DNA of 64,000 nt from Citrobacter amalonaticus (GCF_002918555.1 NZ_PQMB01000001.1:372087-436086); one strand, 5' to 3'. Positions 52,255-63,697 are shown, numbered from the stretch's first letter. Notes: generated by a model not told the origin, from the letters alone. Made by a program: numbers and translations.

Positions 52255-52604
52255 TGGAAAGACAGCCACCCACGGATCGCATGATCCAGGAATATGTTCC
52301 GGGTAAACAGGTCACGCTGGCGCACCTGATCGCCAATCCGGGGAAAGATCTGTTTAAAAAGCTGGGATTGCAGGATACGGTTTCCGCCATTGGCATCCTG
52401 ACGATTACGCCGAGTGAGGCGTCTATCATCGCCTGTGATATTGCCACTAAGTCGGGCGCTGTGGAGATCGGCTTTCTCGATCGTTTCACCGGCGCGGTGG
52501 TATTGACGGGCGACGTCTCCTCTGTCGAATACGCACTGAAACAGGTCACCCGAACGCTGGGTGAAATGATGAGCTTTACCGCTTGTCCTGTCACACGGAC
52601 CTGA
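52254..52604 (+). CDS. pduU: Pdu shell protein PduU
   Basis: PduU is a circularly permuted single-BMC hexamer with an N-terminal beta-barrel capping the pore. ATG 52254 gives the same 116 aa as Salmonella PduU; a second ATG lies three bases before it. [20 protein letters not shown] and [32 protein letters not shown] are characteristic. GGTGGAGGG precedes the start. Confidence 0.97.
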   Translation: MERQPPTDRMIQEYVPGKQVTLAHLIANPGKDLFKKLGLQDTVSAIGILTITPSEASIIACDIATKSGAVEIGFLDRFTGAVVLTGDVSSVEYALKQVTRTLGEMMSFTACPVTRT

Positions 52605-52608
52605 CGCC

Positions 52609-54260
<1,652 letters not shown>

Positions 54261-54352
54261 TACTGCCACACCGCAAATTGCGGTAAATCATGGCAATAGC
54301 GCAATCGCCATGACACTATGCGCCAAGGATTGCTGACCAGAAAGGTGAAAAC

Positions 54353-55219
54353 GTGGCTGTTGCGCAGTGTCCCGCATCATGCGGAGAACTCATTCAGGGC
54401 TGGATTTTGGGCAGTGAAAAACTGGTCTCCTGCCCTGTCGAATGGTACAGCACCGTTGAAGTCTGCAACGGTTCACCGCGGGCTGATGAGCGTCCCCTTT
54501 CACGTGCTATGGTCAACCGGTTGTTACAGCACTGGCACTATCCGGCGCAGATGACCCAGGATATTCGCATTGATGTCCATTCAACGATCCCTGTTGCTAA
54601 AGGGATGGCCAGCAGTACAGCGGATATTGCCGCCACCGCTGTTGCCACTGCGCACCATCTGGGCCATCCGCTGGATGAAAGCACGCTGGCTGCGCTTTGC
54701 GTTTCGCTTGAGCCCACTGACAGCACCGTGTTTCGCCAGTTAACCCTTTTCGATCATAACGACGCCTCCACACAAATTGCCTGCGAAGCGCAGCCCGAAC
54801 TGGATCTGTTAGTGCTTGAAAGCCCGGTGACCTTACGTACGGCGGATTATCATCGTATCCCGCGTCAGGCGGGGTTACATGCGGGCGCCCCCGCACTTAA
54901 ACGGGCCTGGGAAAAGGTTCAGGAAGCCTGCATCAGCCAAAATCCTTACCGAATGGGAGAAGCGGCCACGCTGAGTGCGATCGCCAGCCAGGCGCTGTTG
55001 CCGAAGCCAGATTTTGATGCCCTGCTGTCATTAATGGAAGAATGTGATTTATACGGGGTAAACGTGGCGCACAGCGGCAGCGTTGTCGGTCTGATGCTGG
55101 ACAGAAATCGTCATGACGTTGAGTACGTCCAGTGGCTGCTGGCACAGAAGAAACTCAATGAACACTGGCCTGAACAACATTTGTTACGGATGGTTTCTGG
55201 CGGGGTTGACGTCCTGTAA
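54353..55219 (+). CDS. pduX: L-threonine kinase PduX, GTG start
   Basis: PduX phosphorylates L-threonine, the source of the aminopropanol linker of cobalamin, so it links the pdu operon back to B12 synthesis. The 288-aa GHMP-family kinase has QCPASCGELIQGWILGSEK and the ATP loop VAKGMASSTADIAATAVA. An in-frame TGA lies 45 bases upstream; GTG 54353 with AAGG about eight bases before is the first plausible start. The annotated Salmonella protein, as I recall, is slightly longer at the N-terminus. Confidence 0.94.
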   Translation: MAVAQCPASCGELIQGWILGSEKLVSCPVEWYSTVEVCNGSPRADERPLSRAMVNRLLQHWHYPAQMTQDIRIDVHSTIPVAKGMASSTADIAATAVATAHHLGHPLDESTLAALCVSLEPTDSTVFRQLTLFDHNDASTQIACEAQPELDLLVLESPVTLRTADYHRIPRQAGLHAGAPALKRAWEKVQEACISQNPYRMGEAATLSAIASQALLPKPDFDALLSLMEECDLYGVNVAHSGSVVGLMLDRNRHDVEYVQWLLAQKKLNEHWPEQHLLRMVSGGVDVL

Positions 55220-55243
55220 GGGGGACATTTCCCCCTTATTTTC
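55218..55243 (+). terminator. Terminator of the pdu operon
   Basis: AAGGGGG and CCCCCTT form a 7-bp stem with an ACATTT loop, followed by ATTTT. The stem overlaps the last two bases of the pduX stop codon. Confidence 0.9.
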
Positions 55244-55251
55244 AGGAAACG

Positions 55252-55587
55252 TTACTCTGCTTTCGCATCGCCGTTTTTCATTTCGCCCATCGCTTTCAGC
55301 TTTTTAGAGATGTCGCGGCGTTCTTTGGAGATCTCAGCATTTTTGATGATGTAATCATCAACGCGATCTTCATAGTCGCTTTTCATGCTGGCGATGATGC
55401 CCTGGATCGCTTCCACGCTCATACCCGGCTTAATGTAATCGCTCAGATTGTCCAGCAGCAGTACGCGCTTCTGGTTGTCACGGATCTTTTTCTCAACGTC
55501 CTGGATTTCGCGTTGCAGCTTGTTCTTACGACGGAATAGACGAACAAATTCCAGCACGTCCTGGAAAGATGGTTTGTTAGTTTCCAT
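55252..55587 (-). CDS. yeeX: DUF496 protein YeeX
   Basis: The 111-aa cytoplasmic protein is almost identical to E. coli YeeX (DUF496), function unknown. It is charged and largely coiled-coil: [35 protein letters not shown], then a second helix pair with [23 protein letters not shown]. It is convergent with pdu, the two stops being 32 nt apart. Confidence 0.95.
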   Translation of the reverse strand: METNKPSFQDVLEFVRLFRRKNKLQREIQDVEKKIRDNQKRVLLLDNLSDYIKPGMSVEAIQGIIASMKSDYEDRVDDYIIKNAEISKERRDISKKLKAMGEMKNGDAKAE

Positions 55588-55942
55588 TTATACACCCCTG
55601 ATAATGTGAGATTCGGATTCGTTTAAACAACGTATAAGTGATGGTTTACATTACTTTTTGCCGCTGCCGATGACAATGCTTTTATACCCGTCATACTTCA
55701 AGTTACCTGTGCGCTGGCGGAGCGCCCCGGCCCATCGTTGAACCTCGCCCTTACGGGCCGTTGAAATCTGTTCCAGACAGACCTGGCGTTCATTCCTGTC
55801 ACTTACAGATGTAAGCGTCAGGGTTCGTCTCACTTGCCGCTTTCCCGAAACTTGTATTATTAAGGGTATTTCCTTGCGTCCATCATACCCTTAATCCTTG
55901 CTGAATCGAAGCAGCCGCTATGCCATCCCTCTCGTCTGCTGT
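55588..55942. other. yeeX-yeeA intergenic region
   Basis: This 355-bp gap holds the yeeX promoter region next to 55588-55680 and an ERIC element (55683-55870). A further ATACCC copy at about 55885-55890 lies just outside. No gene is supported; the 60-codon frame on the minus strand falls inside the ERIC. Confidence 0.7.
55683..55870 (-). repeat. ERIC element upstream of yeeX
   Basis: It runs from TATACCCGTCATACTTCAAG to AAGGGTATT. The core GTCACTTACAGATGTAAGCG and the CTCACTTGCCGC block match the ERIC consensus. At about 188 bp it carries some 60 extra bases in the part after GCGCTGGCGG (about 55715-55780), so it belongs to the longer ERIC class. Confidence 0.82.
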
Positions 55943-57001
55943 TTATTTGCGCAACGCCCGGCAGATTAAATGCGACAACAGCTCAAGTTGCCGCGCTGTT
56001 TCCATGCTCAACCAAACATAGCCATGTATCGGCGTTTCAGCGACATTGATTTCACGATACTCACCGATCAACTGGCGCAGCTCTTCCACGGTGTCATTTA
56101 GTTTTTCTGTATTAGCGAGAATCGGTTGCGGATTCCCCTCATACAGCGCATGAACAATCGTCAGCAATGTCTGCTGCGTCATTTGCTGAGTTTCACGCAG
56201 AGTATGGGCGTTCAGCATGACGAAATGGCTGGCGCGCGTAGCCCAGTGGGCATTGATTTGCAGCTCAAGCATACAGACCAGATTACGGTTAATCGTCTGA
56301 ATGGCTTCAAAAATGGATTTCTGAATATGTGTCTCTTTGCTTGCCGGGGTGATTAACCCGCGCATTTTAACCACATCGCCCAGCAGCTTTTGCAGATGTT
56401 TGTCCAGTCGGGGCCGTTCCAGCAAATTCGGCGAAAGCGCCGCCTGATAGACGCGGTTGTATGCCGCCATGCAGTTCGCCAGCTGAATACGCCAGTGCAA
56501 AAATGCGCGCTGAGGCCAGATCCCGGTAAAGAGCATCGCCAGCAGCGAACCAAGAATGACATCTCCCCCGCGCCATAACGCCGTGTTCATGTCGCCTGCC
56601 GGCGCGCCAACCACAACGGCAAGGGTGATACCGATGAGCAGAGCCTGATAAGGTTTTTTACCTAATGCCAGCCAGCCACACAGGAACATAGCTGCGGCGC
56701 ACCAGATGAGCATCAGCGGTAATGAGAAGAGTTCCAGACGCAGCGCCACCAGCCCCAGTGCTGACCCTAAAATCGTGCCGCCAATTCTCTCAAAGGCACG
56801 CGGCACTACATTTCCCCAAAAGGAGATTGGCCCCATGATCACGACCAGCGTAATGAGCGGCCATGTACCTTCAGGAATATTAAACAGACGAACCAGCAGG
56901 AAAGTGAGGATAAACGCCAGCGCAATGCGGATGCCATGCACAATACGATAATGGCGGTATAAACGAATTTCAAAAGGGCTTAGCGACTTGTCTGCACGCA
57001 C
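55943..57001 (-). CDS. yeeA: FUSC-family inner-membrane protein YeeA
   Basis: The 352-aa protein is the orthologue of E. coli YeeA, an inner-membrane protein of the aromatic acid exporter/FUSC type; substrate unknown. The N-terminal half has about six transmembrane helices (GIRIALAFILTFLLVRLFNI, TLVVIMGPISFWGN), the C-terminal half is cytoplasmic and helical. It stands alone between yeeX and sbmC. Confidence 0.93.
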   Translation of the reverse strand: MRADKSLSPFEIRLYRHYRIVHGIRIALAFILTFLLVRLFNIPEGTWPLITLVVIMGPISFWGNVVPRAFERIGGTILGSALGLVALRLELFSLPLMLIWCAAAMFLCGWLALGKKPYQALLIGITLAVVVGAPAGDMNTALWRGGDVILGSLLAMLFTGIWPQRAFLHWRIQLANCMAAYNRVYQAALSPNLLERPRLDKHLQKLLGDVVKMRGLITPASKETHIQKSIFEAIQTINRNLVCMLELQINAHWATRASHFVMLNAHTLRETQQMTQQTLLTIVHALYEGNPQPILANTEKLNDTVEELRQLIGEYREINVAETPIHGYVWLSMETARQLELLSHLICRALRK

Positions 57002-57102
57002 CTGGGCACTCCGTCAGAAGGGCAAAACACAAATTGTACCCACAAGTGACAGCGGAGCAAACAGGACATCAACCCCGCCCACTCCGGTTACTGAGACAAT
57101 GG

Positions 57103-57570
57103 TTATTTCGGCTCTACAGCGATGTACATTTCAAGATCCCAGTACCCATCTTTTGAGCCATCGTTAAGGTAAACCTCAAAGCAAGGCTTCATTGACATCT
57201 GGTACTGACTGTCTTCCATCAGGCTATTAAAAAATGCGTGCCAGGGCGTCGCAAAATCATGGTTTTCAACACGAGCAATGGCGACCGCATACTGACCGCC
57301 AGCAATTTCACCGCGCGTCACTCCTTCGCTGTTTTCCGGAATGACAAAATCGTCCGGTACAGATACAACCGTATCGCAACGCAGTTTTTCAGCCGGGACT
57401 TCGTCCGGATTGTCATAATACACAGCAATCCACTCCTGCGGGACAATCTGCTTATTACCGACCCACATCATGAGCTGTTCAAAACCCTGCTTCACCGTCT
57501 GTTCCCAGGGACCGACCAGGTGAAAACCCGCGGTTGTGCGTCTGTCTGCCTGTTTAATCTCGTAGTTCAT
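57103..57570 (-). CDS. sbmC: DNA gyrase inhibitor SbmC/GyrI
   Basis: SbmC binds gyrase and protects cells from gyrase poisons such as microcin B17. The 155-aa GyrI-like-domain protein has [33 protein letters not shown] and the C-terminal [19 protein letters not shown] LexA box lies just upstream, in keeping with SOS induction known in E. coli. Confidence 0.96.
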   Translation of the reverse strand: MNYEIKQADRRTTAGFHLVGPWEQTVKQGFEQLMMWVGNKQIVPQEWIAVYYDNPDEVPAEKLRCDTVVSVPDDFVIPENSEGVTRGEIAGGQYAVAIARVENHDFATPWHAFFNSLMEDSQYQMSMKPCFEVYLNDGSKDGYWDLEMYIAVEPK

Positions 57571-57586
57571 ATTGCCTCCACTATTA

Positions 57587-57606
57587 CACTGTATTTATAT
57601 ACAGTG
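57587..57606. promoter_or_regulatory. LexA (SOS) box of sbmC
   Basis: CTGTATTTATATACAG (57589-57604) fits CTGT-N8-ACAG exactly, and the flanking bases extend the palindrome (ACACTGTAT/ATACAGTGT). It lies about 20 bases upstream of the sbmC start, where it would overlap the promoter. Confidence 0.93.
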
Positions 57607-57692
57607 TAATTCAGCCCTTACGACAGCCACAAGGAAATCATGATTATTATGTGAGCAGACCCGCACTCCTGCCAGTCTGCTGTCAAAGATAA

Positions 57693-58859
57693 TCAGGCTT
57701 TGTGATGGAAGTAATCACTGAGTCGGGAGAACATTCCTCCCTTGCCAATCGCTTCCAGCGTTACCAGCGGCCAGTGCGCGACCAGCTTGTCCCGGTCATA
57801 GAGTTCAATCTCCCCTACCCTCTGGTGCGCGGCAATCGGCGCGTTCAGTTCTTTGGTATCAAGAACATATTTTGCTTTGATATTCGGGATCTCCGCTTTC
57901 GGCAGCACCATCCAGAAATCCTGCCCGGTCCCCAGGGCAATGTTCTCTTTATCGCCATACCAGATACGCTCAGCGCCTACCTGCTTGCCGCTGCGCAATA
58001 TTTGCACCGTATCGAAGTTTTGCTGTCCCCACTGCAGCAGTTTCCGCGCCTGGTCCTCACGGCCTTTTGAACTGTTAGCCCCCATAACGACCGCAATAAG
58101 ACGTCGCTGACCGTCAACCGCTGAAGCAATCAGGTTAAAACCGGCACCGGAGGTATGTCCTGTTTTCAGGCCGTCAACATTCATCGTTTTATCCCACAGC
58201 AACCCGTTACGGTTTTGCTGGGTGATCCCATTCCAGGCAAGACTCTTCTCGCTGTACATATGATAAAACTCAGGTTCACCGTGGATAATGGCACGAGAAA
58301 GCACGGCCAGATCGTAAGCAGAGCTGTGTTGTCCCGGCGCATCAAGCCCGTGCACCGTTTCAAAATGCGTATCCCGCAGGTTTAACTTTTGCACATAGCT
58401 GTTCATCAGCGCCACGAACTGTGGCTGCCCACCTGCGATGTAATCAGCCAGGGCCACGCAGGCATCATTGCCGGAATCAATAATCAGTCCGCGGCTGAGA
58501 TCACGAACGGAGACACGCTCCCCTTCTTTGAGAAACATCAGAGAAGATCCGACGAACACCGGGTTGTCTTTCGCCCATGCGTCGCGGCCTACCGTCACCA
58601 TATCGTCAGGGCTAATACGATGACTGTCGATGGCGCGATCGACGACGTAACCCGTCATCAGTTTGGTCAGGCTCGCCGGATTACGCTGCTGATGTTCATT
58701 ACCGGCGGTAAGGATCTGCCCTGTGGTGTAATCCATGAGCACCCACGAACCCGCTTCAATCATGGGAGGTTGTGGAGAAAAACGAACAGCCTCAGCCGCG
58801 GAAGCGGAAGAAAGAGTCAAAGCGAATAAAGAAGCGGCAATAAACAGACGGCGTTTCAA
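57693..58859 (-). CDS. dacD: D-alanyl-D-alanine carboxypeptidase DacD (PBP6b)
   Basis: DacD trims the terminal D-Ala of peptidoglycan pentapeptides in the periplasm. The 388-aa protein has a signal peptide (1-21, LSSASA), SxxK with Ser63 (SLTK), an SGN motif in IIDSGNDACVALAD, KTG in GLKTGHTSGAG, and a C-terminal amphipathic anchor (GGMFSRLSDYFHHK). Length equals E. coli DacD. Confidence 0.97.
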   Translation of the reverse strand: MKRRLFIAASLFALTLSSASAAEAVRFSPQPPMIEAGSWVLMDYTTGQILTAGNEHQQRNPASLTKLMTGYVVDRAIDSHRISPDDMVTVGRDAWAKDNPVFVGSSLMFLKEGERVSVRDLSRGLIIDSGNDACVALADYIAGGQPQFVALMNSYVQKLNLRDTHFETVHGLDAPGQHSSAYDLAVLSRAIIHGEPEFYHMYSEKSLAWNGITQQNRNGLLWDKTMNVDGLKTGHTSGAGFNLIASAVDGQRRLIAVVMGANSSKGREDQARKLLQWGQQNFDTVQILRSGKQVGAERIWYGDKENIALGTGQDFWMVLPKAEIPNIKAKYVLDTKELNAPIAAHQRVGEIELYDRDKLVAHWPLVTLEAIGKGGMFSRLSDYFHHKA

Positions 58860-59092
58860 CAGCGTATCCTCTGGAGTGTTAAACAGGGGTTCTTTTTACG
58901 GAAATCCTGATAAACGAACAGGGATAAATTGCAAGGAAATGTGACACAGAGCACACATCCATAATACCCTGTTGATCGTCTCACCTTTGCCATCCGGTGA
59001 TTTGTTATAACGCCAATGAAAGCCGACCTGATATTTGGTACTCTTAAACGTTCTGGCGCGCGTTAACAGAGAGTAACGGAATTAGCATATCT

Positions 59093-60517
59093 ATGAATGA
59101 CGGTAAGCAGCACCCCACCTTCCTGTTCCATGATTATGAAACCTTTGGCACCCACCCGGCGCTGGACAGACCCGCACAGTTTGCGGCCATTCGTACCGAT
59201 AGCGATTTCAACCTTATCGGTGACCCTGAGGTTTTTTACTGTAAACCCGCTGACGACTATCTGCCGCAGCCGGGAGCGGTGCTCATTACCGGCATCACCC
59301 CGCAGGAAGCACGGGAAAAAGGAGAGAATGAGGCCGCGTTTGCCGCTCGTATTCACTCACTGTTTACCGTGCCGAAAACCTGCATTGTGGGTTACAACAA
59401 CGTTCGCTTCGATGATGAAGTGACGCGCAATGTTCTCTACCGAAACTTCTACGATCCCTACGCCTGGAGCTGGCAGCACGATAATTCCCGCTGGGATTTA
59501 CTGGACGTCATGCGCGCCTGTTATGCACTGCGTCCGGAGGGGATCAACTGGCCGGAAAATGACGATGGGCGGCCAAGCTTCCGTCTGGAACATCTGACAA
59601 AGGCTAACGGGATCGAGCACAGCAATGCACACGATGCAATGGCTGACGTATATGCCACTATTGCGATGGCGCAACGGGTAAAATCGTGCCAGCCCCGCCT
59701 GTTTGATTATCTTTATACTCACCGTAACAAACACAAGCTGTCCGCGCTGATTGATGTCCCGCAGATGAAGCCACTGGTGCACATTTCCGGCATGTTTGGC
59801 GCATGGCGCGGCAACACCAGTTGGGTTGCGCCGCTGGCCTGGCATCCGGAAAACCGCAACGCGGTGATTATGGTGGACCTGGCCGGCGATATTTCCCCCC
59901 TGCTTGAGCTGGACAGCGATACCCTGCGTGAAAGGCTCTACACTGCCAAAGCCGATCTTGGCGATGACGCAGCAGTTCCGGTAAAACTGGTGCACATAAA
60001 TAAATGTCCGGTGCTGGCACAGGCGAATACATTGCGTCCGGAAGATGCCGACCGTCTGGGTATTAACCGCCAGCATTGTCTTAATAATCTGAAAGTCCTG
60101 CGCGAGAACCCGCAGGTCCGCGATAAGGTGGTCGCTATTTTTGCCGAGGCGCCCCCTTTCACACCATCCGATAATGTGGATGCCCAGCTCTACAACGGCT
60201 TCTTTAGCGATGCTGACCGGGCGGCCATGAAGATCGTGCTGGAAACTAACCCGCGCAATTTACCCGCGCTGGATATCACCTTTGTTGATAAACGCATTGA
60301 GAAACTGTTGTTCAACTATCGGGCACGTAACTTCCCCGGCACGCTGGACGAAGCAGAGCAACAGCGCTGGCTGGATCACCGCCGTCAGGTCTTCACGCCT
60401 GAATTTTTGCAAAGTTACGCTAACGAGCTGCAAGCGTTATCCCAGCAATTCGCTGATAACAAAGAGAAGTTAACGTTGCTAAAAGCGTTATGGCAATACG
60501 CCGAAGAGATTGTCTGA
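59093..60517 (+). CDS. sbcB: Exodeoxyribonuclease I SbcB
   Basis: SbcB is the 3'-5' single-strand exonuclease that binds SSB and limits RecF-type recombination. The 474-aa protein has the DEDDh residues: HDYETFG (Asp14, Glu16), YNNVRFDDEV, and NAHDAMADVYATIA. The C-terminal SSB-binding domain is present. An AGCATATCT stretch precedes the ATG; a second Met just upstream as in E. coli is not seen. Confidence 0.97.
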   Translation: MNDGKQHPTFLFHDYETFGTHPALDRPAQFAAIRTDSDFNLIGDPEVFYCKPADDYLPQPGAVLITGITPQEAREKGENEAAFAARIHSLFTVPKTCIVGYNNVRFDDEVTRNVLYRNFYDPYAWSWQHDNSRWDLLDVMRACYALRPEGINWPENDDGRPSFRLEHLTKANGIEHSNAHDAMADVYATIAMAQRVKSCQPRLFDYLYTHRNKHKLSALIDVPQMKPLVHISGMFGAWRGNTSWVAPLAWHPENRNAVIMVDLAGDISPLLELDSDTLRERLYTAKADLGDDAAVPVKLVHINKCPVLAQANTLRPEDADRLGINRQHCLNNLKVLRENPQVRDKVVAIFAEAPPFTPSDNVDAQLYNGFFSDADRAAMKIVLETNPRNLPALDITFVDKRIEKLLFNYRARNFPGTLDEAEQQRWLDHRRQVFTPEFLQSYANELQALSQQFADNKEKLTLLKALWQYAEEIV

Positions 60518-60525
60518 CCGTTAAT

Positions 60526-60547
60526 CCCTCCGCCAGCAGGCGGAGGG
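60526..60547. terminator. GC-rich hairpin between sbcB and yeeD
   Basis: CCCTCCGCC and GGCGGAGGG form a perfect 9-bp stem with an AGCA loop between two convergent genes. It lacks a clear T-run on either side (TTCGC and ATTAACGG), so termination is likely but not certain. Confidence 0.65.
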
Positions 60548-60554
60548 TTCGCAT

Positions 60555-60782
60555 TTACGCTTTCTGTACCGTGATACTCCAGGCCGCATCACCGACCTGC
60601 TGGTAATCGGTTATGGCATGTCCCTCTTCAGCGGCCCATTGCGGAATAGCTTCGGTTGCCTGGGTACAGTCAAATTCAATCACCAGTTCATCGCCGCTGG
60701 CCATTTCAGCCAGCGCCGCTTTTGCTTCAATAAGTGGAAACGGACAAACCTGCGTCACCACATCCAGTTTTCTAATCGCCAT
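60555..60782 (-). CDS. tsuB: TsuB/YeeD, TusA-family sulfur carrier
   Basis: The 75-aa TusA-like protein has the conserved CPFPLIEAK motif with Cys13. In E. coli YeeD works with YeeE in thiosulfate uptake and handling. It lies 16 nt after yeeE in the same operon. The IEFDCTQATEAIPQWA segment adds a second Cys. Confidence 0.94.
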   Translation of the reverse strand: MAIRKLDVVTQVCPFPLIEAKAALAEMASGDELVIEFDCTQATEAIPQWAAEEGHAITDYQQVGDAAWSITVQKA

Positions 60783-60798
60783 AATTCAATCCTTACGC

Positions 60799-61857
60799 TT
60801 AATTTGCCGCAGCAGCAGTCAGTCTGGCCCTGCGCTGTGGTCTGACATACACAATCCATGACGCGGTCCAGACACCAAGAATCATAAAGACCAGGCCGAT
60901 CCAGCCTTGCCAGGTCATCATCGCCGTCATCACCAGACCGTTACCGATTGAACAGCCCCCGGCAATGCTCGCACCAAACCCCATCAGCAGCCCGCCAAAA
61001 CCGCTGCGCAAAGTGGTTGCCGCATCGGCAGCACGAACGCGGAATTCCCGGCTGGCTTTCGCCGCAATGAACGAACCGAGGAAGATGCCCAGTACCAGGA
61101 ACACCCCCCAGTTAAGAAACTTACTGTCGCCTGCCACAAGGAATTGCAGAATGTTCGCAGTAGGTGATGTGATACCCAGCCCAAACATCCGCCCGGTGGC
61201 CTCGCTCAGTGGCCATGCCAGCAGGGCAATCAGACCAATCAGAACGGCGGTGACAAACGGATGCCAGCGCTTTTCAAACAGAATATGCGCCAGACCGGTA
61301 CGACGCGGCGGCAAGGTGGCGACGTTCAGCTTTGGTTTTCTCAGCTCTTTCGCCACCACCCACAGCGTCACCACCAGCAGGACAGCAATGAGCGGCCACA
61401 CGGACAGATTCAGCGTGTCAGCAATGGAATTATGTTCAGTACTGTAGATTTTCAGGGTCTGATTCAACCCGCTGGCATGCGAAGAGCGCATCACCGCACT
61501 CATCACCATGTATGTAAACAGCGCAATCCAGCTGCCGATAAGTCCTTCCCCCGCGCGATACCAGGTACCGGTGGCGCAACCGCCCGCATAAACAATCCCG
61601 ATGCCAAAGACATAGCCTCCCGCAACGGTTCCCAGCCACGGAAACGCACCCGCATCATAGCTGAGCAGTCCCATCTGGATCAGGCCGAACACGCCAACGC
61701 TTTGCACAGAAATTGCAATCAGCAACGCATAAAACATACGATTGTTCTTCGCAATATACATGTCACGAAAACCGCCGGTCAGGCAGAATCTTCCTCGCTG
61801 CATGACAAAGCCAAGCAGCGCGCCGCAAATGAGCCCGCTTATAATCATTGAAAACAT
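60799..61857 (-). CDS. tsuA: Thiosulfate transporter TsuA/YeeE
   Basis: The 352-aa inner-membrane protein has about nine or more helices and the paired YeeE/YedE motifs GFVMQRGRFCLTGGFRD and GIVYAGGCATGTWYRAGEG in the first half, then GFGASIAGGCSIGNGL in the second; the Cys residues are those that guide thiosulfate. It is the first gene of the yeeED pair. Confidence 0.96.
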   Translation of the reverse strand: MFSMIISGLICGALLGFVMQRGRFCLTGGFRDMYIAKNNRMFYALLIAISVQSVGVFGLIQMGLLSYDAGAFPWLGTVAGGYVFGIGIVYAGGCATGTWYRAGEGLIGSWIALFTYMVMSAVMRSSHASGLNQTLKIYSTEHNSIADTLNLSVWPLIAVLLVVTLWVVAKELRKPKLNVATLPPRRTGLAHILFEKRWHPFVTAVLIGLIALLAWPLSEATGRMFGLGITSPTANILQFLVAGDSKFLNWGVFLVLGIFLGSFIAAKASREFRVRAADAATTLRSGFGGLLMGFGASIAGGCSIGNGLVMTAMMTWQGWIGLVFMILGVWTASWIVYVRPQRRARLTAAAAN

Positions 61858-61983
61858 AAATTAATTAGCCAGAAGTCTATTAGTCAGGAAATTATTCATG
61901 ACTCACTGGCTCAGAACCAATAACCAAATTCTCTAATTTAGAACTAACGGTTATTACTATTGGCTGGAAATAAAACGGAGATA

Positions 61984-62012
61984 TAAAAAAACCGGAGAAC
62001 AGGTCTCCGGTT
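61984..62012 (-). terminator. plaP terminator
   Basis: On the minus strand AACCGGAGA and TCTCCGGTT form a 9-bp stem with a 5-base loop, followed by a run of seven T. It lies about 57 bases past the plaP stop. Confidence 0.93.
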
Positions 62013-62019
62013 GGGAAGC

Positions 62020-62057
62020 TTGCCGGATGGCGACACCAGCGCGTCATCCGGCCTACA
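62020..62057. repeat. REP element
   Basis: TTGCCGGATGGCG-ACACCAGCG-CGTCATCCGGCCTAC is the classic enterobacterial REP (palindromic unit) pattern, with GCCGGATG at 62022-62029 and CATCCGGC at 62045-62052. It is placed between plaP and its terminator. Confidence 0.92.
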
Positions 62058-62068
62058 GCCATTCGCAA

Positions 62069-63430
62069 TTACTGCGCGATATCTTCGTACTGCGGTACCG
62101 GATTGCGGAAGCTTTTGGTCACGCAAGCCAGATACACCAGACCAATACCCGCCCAGATCAGCCCCAGAACCATTGAGCTTTCTTCCAGGTTGATCCACAG
62201 AGCGCCGACGGTCAGCGCACCACAAACCGGCAGAACCAGGTAGTTGATGTGGTCTTTCAGCGTCTTGTTGCGTTTTTCACGGATCCAGAACTGTGAAATC
62301 ACAGACAGGTTCACGAAGGTAAACGCCACCAGCGCACCAAAGTTGATAAGCGCGGTTGCCGTAACCAGGTCAAATTTAATGGCCAGCAGAGCAATGGCCC
62401 CCACCAGCAGCACGTTCCATGCCGGAGTACGCCATTTCGGATGTATATAGCCGAAGAAACGCGTCGGGAACACACCGTCACGGCCCATCACGTACATCAG
62501 ACGCGAAACACCTGCATGCGCTGCCATACCGGAAGCCAGCACAGTTACGCTGGAGAAAATCAGGACGCCCCACTGGAAGGTTTTACCCGCCACGTACAGC
62601 ATGATTTCCGGCTGCGACGCGTCCGGATCCTTAAAGCGAGAGATATCCGGGAAGTACAGCTGCAGGAAGTAAGATGCACCGATAAACACCAGACCACCAA
62701 TCAGCGCCGTCAGGAAGATCGCCTTTGGAATCACGCGTTCGGCGTCTTTGGTCTCTTCAGACAGAGAAGAGATCCCGTCAAAGCCGAGGAACGAGAAGCA
62801 CAGGATCGTCGCGCCGGTAATCATCGGCACCACATGCGCGCCTTCAGACCAGAACGGACGCGTACTGGTCAGCGTACCAGCACCTTCGCCGTGTGCAACG
62901 CCATAGATAATCAGCCCAACGATAACCGCCACAATCCCCATCTGCAAAATTACGATCAGGGTGTTGAAGTTCGCTACAGTCTTGATACTGCGCAGGTTAG
63001 AGATGGTCATAAAGGCCACCAGCGCGACAACAAAGATCCACGACGGAACCGACGGAACCAGGGCTTCAAAGTAAATTTTCGCCAACAGAATGTTGATCAT
63101 CGGCATGAACAGGTAGTCCAGCAGTGATGACCAGCCCACCATAAAGCCAACGGTCGGGCTGATGGATTTCTGGGCGTAGGTATACGCAGAGCCAGCGGAC
63201 GGAAAACGGCGTACCAGTTTACCGTAGCTCAGCGCAGTAAAAAGAATCGCGATCAGCGCAAAGGCGTACGCCGTTGCAACATGACCATCAGTGAGGCCCG
63301 AAACGATACCGAACGTATCGAACAGCGTCATCGGCTGCATATAGGCAAGACCCATCATTACAACCGGAATCAACGTAAGCGTTTTACGTAATTCCACGCG
63401 AGAGGTGTTTGGAGTAGCGTTATGCGACAT
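62069..63430 (-). CDS. plaP: Putrescine importer PlaP (YeeF)
   Basis: PlaP is a low-affinity proton-putrescine importer of the APC superfamily. The 453-aa protein has about twelve hydrophobic helices, [35 protein letters not shown], and [31 protein letters not shown] 63430 has AAGGGG seven bases upstream; ATG 63436 is too close to it. Length is one more than E. coli PlaP. Confidence 0.96.
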   Translation of the reverse strand: MSHNATPNTSRVELRKTLTLIPVVMMGLAYMQPMTLFDTFGIVSGLTDGHVATAYAFALIAILFTALSYGKLVRRFPSAGSAYTYAQKSISPTVGFMVGWSSLLDYLFMPMINILLAKIYFEALVPSVPSWIFVVALVAFMTISNLRSIKTVANFNTLIVILQMGIVAVIVGLIIYGVAHGEGAGTLTSTRPFWSEGAHVVPMITGATILCFSFLGFDGISSLSEETKDAERVIPKAIFLTALIGGLVFIGASYFLQLYFPDISRFKDPDASQPEIMLYVAGKTFQWGVLIFSSVTVLASGMAAHAGVSRLMYVMGRDGVFPTRFFGYIHPKWRTPAWNVLLVGAIALLAIKFDLVTATALINFGALVAFTFVNLSVISQFWIREKRNKTLKDHINYLVLPVCGALTVGALWINLEESSMVLGLIWAGIGLVYLACVTKSFRNPVPQYEDIAQ

Positions 63431-63576
63431 GGTCATTCCCCTTCACGGCGAATGCCGTCGCGTAAGCAAAAAATTGCCCCATTTTCTGGATTCCTCAGCG
63501 ACAACAACTGTCGGTTTTTAGTAAATATCTATCCGGTACGAAGCCCGGCCTCTTTATTGAATGATTGGTTTGATGC

Positions 63577-63610
63577 AAAAAAATAACCGACGCGTATGAA
63601 AACGTCGGTT
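63577..63610 (-). terminator. yeeY terminator
   Basis: On the minus strand AACCGACG and CGTCGGTT make an 8-bp stem with a 10-base loop, followed by ATTTTTTT. It lies about 90 bases beyond the yeeY stop and upstream of plaP. Confidence 0.88.
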
Positions 63611-63697
63611 AATCTCATTTTTTGCAAGCGGCGCATTGTGCACCAAACTGGAGCCAAATGACAAGAGAATGAAGGCCTTGTCGTTAAAAATTTTTTC

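Noticed and set aside
55651-55833. 60-codon minus-strand frame upstream of yeeX
   Set aside because: It lies within an ERIC element; such elements often contain chance frames.
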